Shown here piece by piece: positions 54,684 through 64,000 of a stretch of 64,000 bases of DNA; position 1 is the first letter of the stretch, and the number at the start of each line of letters is the position of its first letter. The notes beneath the pieces are model-generated. The model made no database searches and was not told where the DNA came from. It was given only the letters and a program-made list of their open reading frames with translations. This stretch comes from Epinephelus fuscoguttatus (lineage: Eukaryota; Chordata; Actinopteri; Perciformes; Serranidae): the NCBI RefSeq assembly GCF_011397635.1, contig NC_064770.1, positions 35,736,598 through 35,800,597 of the forward strand, read 5' to 3'. A program made the position numbers and the translations under genes.

Positions 54684-54689
54684 TAAATT

Positions 54690-57600
54690 ACTTTTTCAAA
54701 ACCTTTACAAGTGTGGAGCAAAGTTACCAGCCATCCTCCAGCTTCCAATAAATGTCATCTCTCCTCACAACTGTCTCTAACACTTTGAACTATAGGTTTC
54801 CTTTTTAGAACTAACACCTTGAAAACACACGCTAGAGTGTGAACTATATGAACGTTTGATTTTAAATCAGTAATCCAAACATCAAATAACTAGCGTCTTA
54901 CAACCCTGTCTCTTTAAAGAGACCAGTTTTACACATTAAAGTGAGACTGTGTTACAAAACATTTCTAAAAATTAAAGCTTAATTCAGAAGCAATAAAATT
55001 CAATCTTGCTCAATTCAATGCATTCTGGGGTGTCGGTGCTACAACATGTGGCCTGGTATGAGCAGTAGCTTAGGGCGTCTAAAGTCAACCAGGTCTCACT
55101 CCGCAGTCGTTGAAAACCGTCACTTGGTCAGTGACTTCTAGCGTCACACACTGACGAAAAAAGCCACCGGTATTGTTTAACGGTGCCTGGTGGCGTCAGG
55201 AGGAAATGCGGCAGGACAATAACAAATGTGAAGGCAGTGAAAGTCTGTATGGGAGGGTGGGAGGGGTGGCCTATATTTTATCTCCAAGTGCACGTCACAC
55301 ACTGAGCGAGCCGCCTGTTAATGACGCTGTGGGCTAATGGGCATGTAGCTACTTCCATGTTTCAGATGATACGTCATGTTTGTAGTCGACCAATGAAGAT
55401 GAGTTTACATATCACCTTGGGTTCGTCCTTCACCTTCTCAAAATGATCCCACACTTTGGATTTCCTGCCCGACATGTTATTAACTAGCCTGTGGAATAAC
55501 CGCAGGTACCAGCCCTGGAAATTAACCTGACGAGGACACTTCCTGTGTCTGCCCTTTCAAATTAAATCCCCACATGGTCCAGTCATATAGGTTTGGATTT
55601 ATTTTGACAAGGAGCAGCTCCTGATAGAGTTTCACGTTTGGTTTTTCTTTGTCTTCTGCGACTAAGCGACCAGTGAAATCTTGCCAACTAATGACCTTTC
55701 TGGTTGAAAAACGTTTGGTCAACTATCGGGGCAGCCCTAGAAAGATGTTTTAGATGACAGTGAGAGTACTCGGGGGAGTGTTCTGAGTATATGGGTATAT
55801 TTTCTGTTTTAGAACTCAGAACACTACAATAGAATAATATAACAATAAAGCTCTTTCAGGGATAAAAAAAGAAACAAACATTCTGTGGGTCCGCACAATC
55901 AGGCTCCCATTCACTGTCTGTGGTGCAGCTAGACTTTCTTCTCTGGTTTCTGGCTTTGACAGAGAGTAGCTCATGTTTGCAAATTGTAATTGAGCTTTCC
56001 TTGACCATGGAAATAACCTATCAGAAGTCCTAATATAGGTGGCGTTCCCCTTTACTGTCAAGTTATGCTACTAAGCCTGTGCGAACAGTTGTATATGTCA
56101 TGTGTGGTTCCTGAGAGAGCTGTGTAAAGTCTGATGAAATAAACCTGATGATGTCATCAGGTAAAACTGAGTTGAACAACACATCATTGAAGTGCCCCTT
56201 TAAGTTGAGCTGCTCAATGATGCATGAGGTTAACATATTGCGAGGCATTGTAGCAAAGTAGAACATAATTTAAAATGAGAACATACTGCAGTGTAGAGAG
56301 AAGACATTTTTGTGCATCTTCATCACACACATCGCAGATCTTTACATAAGATGGAGCCACACTGGGTCAGAATGCACACCTACATATATGAATGTTTTGC
56401 TAACGATAACAGATATTAGATATAAACCGTGTAACAAACATCAAACAGAAATGACACACACATGATAATCTGAAATGATTTTTATTGTTGATGTCAAGTG
56501 AGCAACAAAGCACCTCTTGGTGACTGGTATTTGTGTACCCAGTCACGTACGTTCTCAATATGCCGCTCGTGAAAAGAGCGTAGGTGTTCTGTAGTACATT
56601 AAATGACATCATTAGGCCAAATGAACTGTCGTCAAAGATCACAGACTGAGAAGCATCAGATTATCAGGCAGTGTCAGAGTCGTGCCGCAGTCTCAGCTCC
56701 TTGGTGTTTATCTGTGCTGCTGCGGCTGGTGGCTTAGGTGGTTTCAGTCAGAGGACTTGACGAAAGAAGTGCTGTGCCACTTTCTCACGGCCAACAGCTT
56801 CTCTATCTTGCTGTCACCATTTTGCCCCCACCCACCCACTTTACACTCATTTCCTCACAACTTTTCAAATTTCTCTCACTTTGGTTGGCGAAAGAGCGAA
56901 GGTTACGGACAGTACAGGACTTTCTTTTCATGGTTGGGTGAGGGAAGGGAAATAAAAAAAAGTCTTGGTGAGATGCTGAGTGAAAATTTACTGGAAATTA
57001 GACTTCACATATGTAAAAAATATGTAAATAAAAGATAGGCGGTAGTAACAGAAAAAAAGAGGAATTGCTTTGCAGTACATGATGCTTGAACAGCAAATCT
57101 ATATTTACTAGCAATGGGAACTGTGGACTGCACCCACTCTCAATATCACACCATATCACAGGGTCATGTTCAAGAGCAAAGCCACAACACTGACAACGGC
57201 GCCTCCCACTGAACAGGAAACAAGTATTTTGCTGAGGTATTTTTTCATTCTATGTTACAGCTTATCACACCCTCCTACTGTTTTCAATCAATTGCTGTCA
57301 GATTGAAAACTTCACAGATTCAGATTAAAACCATTTGTTGTGTTTTCCATCAGTCACTGTGGAAAAGCGTTTTGTGGTTAGGTGAAGCACTCTCCCAGTG
57401 GCGTCTGTGAGAATGGATTAGCTGCTTAAATATGTTCCATGTGTGAGAACAGTCAAAACACGGTGAATGACAGTGATGTTGGTGGTGATACTAAGGGTGA
57501 TAATCACAGTGATGTCATCTTCTCAAATTCAGTCAAGCAATGGGCATCCCCACTCCCACACACGCAGACAACTCTCGGAGACTGGTATCATAATGCAGGG

Positions 57601-57990
57601 TTACAGAGAGGTAAGGGGGTGTGAGAACTCCAAAGTGACATGGTACCCAAGGGAGCCACTGCCTACATCTGTAAAACTGGTGGTGTTCAGAGAAAGCCTA
57701 AATATATAACCACAAGTCTGATTTTTATTTACCTTGATGTCAAGGCATTTAGGATGTCAGTAGCACTGGTTAAAAAAGACTTGAAGTTCCAATGAGTTTT
57801 TTGATCACATGTGTAAGTAAGCAAGTCAGTAAGTAGTTTTTGTAGGTATTTTAGGGTAGATATTGATTGATTATTTTTATTTACGTGTCATGCACAAAGT
57901 GCCCAACCCTCATGGGTTTATAAGACACCAAAAAAGTACAGTTGCAGTGTACATTATTATTATTATTATTATTTTTTTTTTTTTTTTATT
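54690..57990. other. No gene recognised
   Basis: Mixed unique and decayed repeat sequence. 55080-55300 resembles parts of the foldback element at 41290-42785 ('gtcttcaggaggaaatg'-type words), but weakly. An (ATT)n/T-rich run lies at 57953-57988. Open frames show no family features. Confidence 0.4.
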
Positions 57991-57999
57991 TCATACATA

Positions 58000-59640
58000 A
58001 TTACAGCCCCTTTTACGGCTCAGACTTTAAACAGAATATTCTGCCTTCTCTCCCACGCTTTACAAATAAAATCTCCAACAAAAAAGATTCCCTTTCTAAA
58101 ACACAACTCAAGTTTCTCGTACTCGTCCAGCCAAAAGAAATCAGCATAAACAGAGGACATTTTAATAAAAAGTACACCCCTCAAGTCCTCATAAACAAGA
58201 CCGTAAAACAGAAAATGGACCTCACTCTCAATTTCACCGAGCTCACACACCTGACAAAGTCTGTCCTCCTCTGGAATGGCATTAAACCTGCCGGTCTGTA
58301 AAGCCAAGGGTAATGTTCCTGAACGTAACTGTGCACATGTTTAAAGGGCCAGTGTGTAATATTTGGCATGGTTTATTGTCAATCTGAATCTGAATCTGAA
58401 TATTCTACCCATTAATATGTTTATACAAGTGTATGATCGCTATAAAATAAAATTCGTTTGGTTTTCGTAGCCTTATAATTATGCTTTTATATATATATAT
58501 AGCAAGGGCCTTGCTTTAGAGAGGTCGCCATCTTGCGCCGCCATGTATATACGGCAGCCCAAGCGGACAATCCAACCAGCCAGAGAACGCGTTTCGCGTG
58601 TATAAATGAACCAACGAAGACAGCAGAAGGAAGGAAGAAGGAGGAGGAAACAGCAGAGAGTGTTAGTAGTTCGTCGATAGAGAATAGTGAAAAGTTTTTT
58701 TAGTTATAAAGTTTGCGAATGGACCACACTTACCACGCAACAGGAGAGAATGAACCCGAACCGCCATCTGCGAGGAAAAGAAGACGCAACTTCACTCCTT
58801 GTGATGCACTCTCTGCGGTGCTTTTCCTCCTGATGATATATCTCCCCAACGATGGTAGCAGTAGCACCGAATCCCATTCTGTGCATTCAGCCTCTCTTCT
58901 CGCTCGCTCAGCATCAAACACATGGAGTTCCTCATCTGTATGCTCCGGCTCAAACAGGTATGGCTCTGGGTCTGTGTCCGCTACAAGAAACTCTTCAAAA
59001 TCGCGTTCAAAGTCGTCCATTGCAGCTACTATAGTCCGGAGATATCGCTTGGCTAAATAAACAGCTGAGCTCTGTTTACAGGCTACGCTGTCAGTCAGTG
59101 TGCGGGCTGGAGGTTGGTGGAGCAGAGAGGAGAGGGGGTACCCGCTAGGTATGGTAAACGAGTGTGTGTGTAAAGTTATGGAGTGTGTGTGTTACGCTAG
59201 AAGAGTCAGAGTTTGGGACGGAGTCTTTTACCCCCTGGAGTGTTACTGGAGTTTTTGGAGTGCTCAAATAAACGGGCCTTTTTCCCGAACGCTTCTCCGG
59301 TCTCCTGCTCATGAGGGATTCATTACAATATCGTAACATGGTTTAAATTTCTAAATAAATATTCACCTCATCACTAGATAGACCTACTCCTGAAAAACTT
59401 GTGCGCAAGGCTTTTTGTCCCTACGAGGCCACCGTCATTTACCCGACGGGAGGGGTGAGCGAGTGAGCCCTGCAATCTAGAATTTGACCACTGATGTCAC
59501 TGTTTTCAACCCATTTTACACACTGGCCCTTTAAATTATACTTCACATACATTTCAACATCATAACAGTTTTTTATGAGACGGTAAGTTCGTAATTTTGG
59601 TTTATACCATATATCGACAGACCATTTTTCCTTACACTTG
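58000..59640 (-). mobile_element. LINE C-terminal fragment split by a transposon
   Basis: On the minus strand, 59640-59531 encodes I-W-Y-K-P-K-L-R-T-Y and V-E-M-Y-V-K-Y-N-L. 58344-58000 continues with T-F-R-N-I-T, then L-A-L-Q-T-G-R-F-N-A-I-P-E-E-D-R-L-C-x-x-C and A-W-E-R-R-Q. These are consecutive blocks of the C-terminal region of a common fish LINE with a CCHC-like knuckle. One small frameshift lies between blocks. The element at 58345-59530 separates them. Confidence 0.8.
58345..59530 (-). mobile_element. TTAA-target transposon (Kolobok/piggyBac-like) inside a LINE
   Basis: The terminus agggccagtgtgtaa is perfectly inverted at both ends, with TTAA at 58341-58344 and 59531-59534. A minus-strand frame at 58730-59020 encodes 96 acidic residues with P-Y-L-F-E-P-E and T-D-E-E-L, a pattern I know from fish transposon-associated proteins with a P2X7-C-terminus-like domain. 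The zinc-binding part is missing. Confidence 0.85.
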
Positions 59641-60485
59641 AGAAAGATAGATAGATATATAAAAGAACTGCATTCAGCGGTGGAGGCAGGTTGCTCAGTG
59701 GCACATAAAAATAAAAAAAGGTCGACTTCCTGTGTTTACAACTACCTGGATCTTCCAATCGTTGGGCCCATAGAGCAAATGCACTACAGACTTCCACTGA
59801 CTGAGCCGATTAGATCGAATGGATCAAATGCCGGTAGTGAAAGGAGTCACTTCAAGGCAGTTGTCAAGCTCAAAAAAATGTATCCAGATGTCTCTTTCAC
59901 AGTAAGTGCGTTTCCATTAACCCTAGAAATGCGCAAAACCTAAATATCGCAATAAGAAACTGGTAATTGAAACACCTACATTTCGAAAAACCGAGATGAT
60001 TGTTCCAGCTCGCAAGAGATTTGGAATTTCCATCCGTCTCGCAGGACGAGATTTTATGAGAATTACGGCTCATACACAAAACACCTTTTAATGGAAACAC
60101 CTGCAAGTTGCAATTGTACTTATCGAAACTTTAGAAATATTACATTTATTTTGCACAAAACTGTAATGGAAACGCAGCTAGTGTTAGTCTATGGTATACA
60201 GTCTTTTGGGCCCCACGGCATCATGTGAAAGACCAGAAAGTTGTAATATGACAGTTCGGCCAATGGATAGAGAGACCTGGATACAGTGTTGGAGGTAGCG
60301 TTCCTATGAAAGTTATTCAGTGGCACATGAAGCCAAAATTGCCACATATAAAACTACTGGGATGATCCGGGAATTATCAGCACTGCTTCCACACTTAGCA
60401 GTCCATAGAGCAGGCATGTTAGCGACTTCCGCTGGCCGAGCTGGCTGCTTCCAGTTTACTGCTCCGTTAACTTGAATGGTGGTAA
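59640..60485. repeat. Two diverged repeat copies around a MITE-like insert
   Basis: 59665-59830 and 60265-60485 are related ('cagtggcacat', 'ccatagagcaa/caggc', 'gacttcc(a/g)ctg(a/g)c'). Between them, 59905-60179 has inverted ends agtgcgtttccatt and aatggaaacgcagct, in the style of the Harbinger-like MITEs. Target duplication not clear. Confidence 0.55.
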
Positions 60486-61329
60486 AATGATTCAATCATG
60501 TGTCTCTTCTAGACTTCCTAATTTTACTCCAACAATAAATTCATCATGGTTGTGTTCTTCCTCCATTTCAACCTTGTCCAATTTGTTGGTAAAATCTGCA
60601 GGTGTAGGCCAGGGTGGTGCTAAGAAGTCCTTGACAACAGAGAGCAAGTTGTCCTCATGGCTATTCTACATGTCAAGGTAGTAGCTACTGTCAGTCAGCA
60701 CTACTAGCTTACTGTAAACGCCAATCAGTATCAACAACAAGTGTCTCCCCATAGCTTCCTGTTTTTACAGGATAGGGCTAGGGTTAATGAGTCAGACTTT
60801 CGGCCCCTCCCACTAGCCCTTCGGAGCGAGGGATTTCAGATGCTGACTTGCCAGCGAGGGGTAGATGTTGCCATGGCTACCACCAAGCAAGAGGCGGGGA
60901 GAAAAGTTCATACATAGCTAACGTTACCATCGTCAGGTTGCTTGTCAGCTAGCTAGCTAGCTTGCACTATCTGGCGTCTGTAGTCTGTCCTGTTCTGCAA
61001 AATTGTCAGACTTTTCACATTACGATAACGCACCAGCTAGTATAACTATGCTGCCTCGTAATGTTAGCTTAGCTAGCTAGCTAGCAGAAGTCCCCTGTTG
61101 TCTGTCGTTCATCAAACGAAGCATGATGAATGCAGCAAACGCGATCGGTGGGATGAATGAGACTCCATTGTAGATGCCGGTTGGAAATGTAGATGGCTCC
61201 CAGCTTCCTGTTTAAAATAGTTACATATGCGTGAATGTAACTGACGCAGTGACGTAGTGAGTGGTGTCCCAATTCCTAGGGAAAGATTTCAACCCCTACC
61301 CCTCGTTGCTTCATTTCGAGGGCCAAGGG

Positions 61330-62172
61330 CAGTGGTGATTGCTCTAAGACTGCAAGGGAAGCTCAGCTTCCCCTAAAATGTCAAAAAATAAGTGTTCAAA
61401 TATGTACTGTTGTGTTTACATTTCATTGACTAAATATGCGCTAGAACGCGTTCAACTTTTGTTCAGAATCAGCTACTGATCACAGGTCACTGTCGCGACT
61501 TTCTTCTCATTCATTCCCGTAGCGTCAAAGTGCATTAAACAGTGGAAGCTCAGCGTCCAAAGACTTAAATGGGGAAGCATAGAGTGGGTTGTTCCACTGC
61601 AGCGAAACTAGACAGTTATTGGATAAATGCTCAGTTTTGTCCCGCCCATCGGACGCTCAGCATCTCTGGGGGTCTATGGGGCAGTGGGCTGGCCTCGGCT
61701 GGCCTGGACGCTGGGCTTCTGCATGATGATTGGATGATCTGTCTGAGGCTGAATCCCTTTTTGATTGATAGCGAAATGAGCGAATCAGCGATCTTGAAAC
61801 ATAAACACCACCGGAGCATTTTTCAAGTTTCAATCCGTTGTTCCGAGTTGATCTGGAGACTTTTCCAATCCTCTTAGTGACTTTTTCTTTGTTAGAAACG
61901 ACTAGCGACAAATCTAGCATCTTTTTCTGGTGTTATTGGAGACTGTACTCGTGTTTGGAGACTCTGACTTCTGTCGCTCTGCAGTTACTGTCCCCAACGA
62001 GCAGCGGGTGCTGCTGTGAGCCCCTCCACCGTCCCAAAGCACTCACAGGCGGTCACACTAGCCTCGCGCAGCAGCCCCAGAGGGTAGAATTTACGTATAA
62101 ATAAACGGACACATTTTATGATGTAGGCCGAAAATGAGCTTCCCCTCCTTGAAAAACCAGCAGCCGCCACTG
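61330..62172. mobile_element. hAT-type element with 8-bp duplication
   Basis: The ends are cagtggtgattgct and, reverse complemented, cagtggcggctgct (11 of 14 match), followed inward by 'ggaagctcagcttcccct' and 'ggggaagctca' words. The flanks gccaaggg (61322-61329) and gctaaggg (62173-62180) match at seven of eight bases. No intact frame. Confidence 0.85.
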
Positions 62173-62180
62173 GCTAAGGG

Positions 62181-64000
62181 GTAGTGGACAAGGGGGGGTA
62201 TTGGGATTGGGGCTTTGAGTGACTGGTGGGCACCATTGGTTAGATAACATAGACATAACCTTGGTGTAACAAGAGAGTATAGGCCTAAGCGTAGCCGCAG
62301 CTGTCACTATTTCAGTGTGTTTTCAGTTCTTGAAAGTTAACTGTAATATTTTGGCTGCCTAAAAAAGTCTTGTTTAGCATTTGGTTGCACCAAAAGACCC
62401 TCCAGGAAGTCAGATATTCAGTGTTTCCGGTACATTTGCTGATGGTTTTGAACCTGTTCTTCGCTAGCAAAAATGAGCATTCAGCACATTCAGCTCTAAA
62501 AAAGTGTCTCATTGCTCACTCAGTGCTTTGTCATCTGATGAGCTGTGAAAAAAACATACTTTCACGCCAAAACAAAGACAGACACTACTGTCATACCTGC
62601 ACAGTAAAGTTAGCATGAAGACTGGAAACAGAGGGAAACAGCCTGGCTCTTTCCAAAGGTCACAAAATCAACCTTAAACCTAACTATACTATAATCATTA
62701 CATCTCATTTGTTTAATACATACTTTAGCATAATGTATTGTCTTTTCGTCTTCATATCCATGTTGTGCTGAATACTTTAAAAAATTCAAACAACCTTATC
62801 TTCAGACCAAGTTTTTATGTAGCTTCAACGGAGCGAATCACCAGTCCACTGGTCTTTTTTAGGGTTTCAGCCAGTGTTTCCACTAAAGGTTACAGACTGT
62901 GTTGTATAAACCAGTTCAGAGGCAACATACTGTGTAATGTTTCTCATGTGTAAAAAATACTACCCATCTGATGTGCAGAGAGGCCTGTGGCTTATGATGT
63001 TTTTTGACAACATGGACGTATGAAACCTGACACTTAACACGACCCCACCCAAAACATCCCTGTCTATGGGCATGGTTGTGTCAATATGTCAGTGTGTGAG
63101 TGTGTGTTGCAAATGAAGAGGTGTGAAGCCACAGGCATTTTGCAGCACAATTCTGAAACCGAGGTTAATGTTGAGCTCGCAAGACCACAGCCCTGCTGTC
63201 TAATTTTATCGCCATGTTTGCCTGAAACACATCACAAAAGCTCCATTTGTTTCTTTTGCAGTGAGATCATTTAGCCTCAGTGTCCTGTTGAAAAAACAAC
63301 TACAACAAAACAAAATGACTTCTCAGTAACATATTATCTTGTTTACCATATTCAGACATTACTGGAAATAGGCCACATTTGTTCAGATTCTTGTAGAGAC
63401 TTAGATGAGAATATACCACGATCTGTCTGGGTGCTAAGTGGTGCCAGGAGACGATTAGCTGAATTTAACACAAAGCACCAAACTACACATGAAACCACAA
63501 CTTGACGTTTTCACATGTTTCTGTACCAGTAAAACTAATAAGATATGACGCAGTGGTTCTCAAACTTCCTACACCATGAACAACCTCAGGTCACCACAGT
63601 GACTGGCATTGAAATAAAGAAGTGTAGACCAAGCCTGTTCACTTACTCAAAATATTATATAAGAAATGTTCTCCGCCTGATTTGCACTTCTCCTCCTAAT
63701 TGACCATTCACTAAGCCCCGCCCCTTTGCAATGGCTCGACAAGCTGTCGCAGTAAGCATGGAGCCCACACTGTAACTAACTGCACTCCCTGAAGAATCAT
63801 ATTTTTGGAAACATGAAAGAGTGATGTCAGAGAGAAGCAGACAGAGGGGTCTGCAGTCTGTGTTTGAAGGATATATCCAGGATGTCAAACTGACTCAGCA
63901 GCAACAACAGGTTAAAAAGACAAAGATAGTTAGAAGCTAAAGCCGAACTATAGGCCACAGATCACAGTGTAAAAGTGAACCACCACATCACTGCTGATCG
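62181..64000. other. No gene recognised to the end of the window
   Basis: No splice-flanked conserved exon, TIR pair or LINE signature was found. The open frames (for example 62738-62953 and 63655-63888) look random. Confidence 0.4.

Overview
The window looks like teleost fish genomic DNA, probably from a percomorph. It holds vertebrate genes with small GT-AG exons, (GT)n microsatellites, tRNA-derived SINEs, L2/Rex1-type LINEs, a Penelope-like fragment and many hAT, Harbinger-like and TTAA-target (Kolobok-like) DNA transposons. There are no bacterial operons and no CRISPR arrays. Nearly all the open frames outside the exons listed here are fortuitous or belong to transposons.

Three genes were reconstructed exon by exon. 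(1) The last coding exon of a protein kinase N gene, best matching PKN2, lies at 4853-5056 (+). The rest of that gene lies to the left of the window. (2) A complete betaglycan gene (tgfbr3, TGF-beta type III receptor) has 15 coding exons from 14166 to 30202 (+). They join in frame into 875 codons: signal peptide, orphan domain, ZP-N/ZP-C, transmembrane helix and a short tail. (3) A complete GFI1-family repressor gene has five coding exons from 45976 down to 38030 (-). They join in frame into 328 codons with an N-terminal SNAG motif and four good C2H2-type fingers; the first two fingers usual in GFI1/GFI1B are degenerate. The set PKN2, TGFBR3 and GFI1 also occurs on human 1p22, which supports these identities over the ENG/GFI1B/PKN3 paralogs of 9q34.

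Layout: 1-5056 is the last PKN intron and exon. The intron carries a complete-looking hAT insertion with 8-bp target duplications and an antisense LINE with an uninterrupted 579-codon reverse transcriptase frame. 5057-11200 is 3' UTR, then a nest of TIR elements, then a 1.5-kb 26-bp minisatellite. 11220-11784 is the probable promoter and non-coding first exon of tgfbr3. 14126-30202 is tgfbr3, with introns loaded with MITEs, a SINE, and THAP, Penelope-like and L2 fragments. 30203-37800 is the convergent intergenic space between tgfbr3 and the GFI1-like gene, with an AATAAA-rich tandem array and a second copy of the GFI1-like 3' UTR. 38030-46900 is the GFI1-like gene. 46900-64000 has no recognisable gene and is dominated by decayed transposons, several of them nested.

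No new multi-gene system is visible. The most interesting biology is the finger loss in the GFI1-like protein, the altered ZP/juxtamembrane region of betaglycan, and several datable nested insertions.
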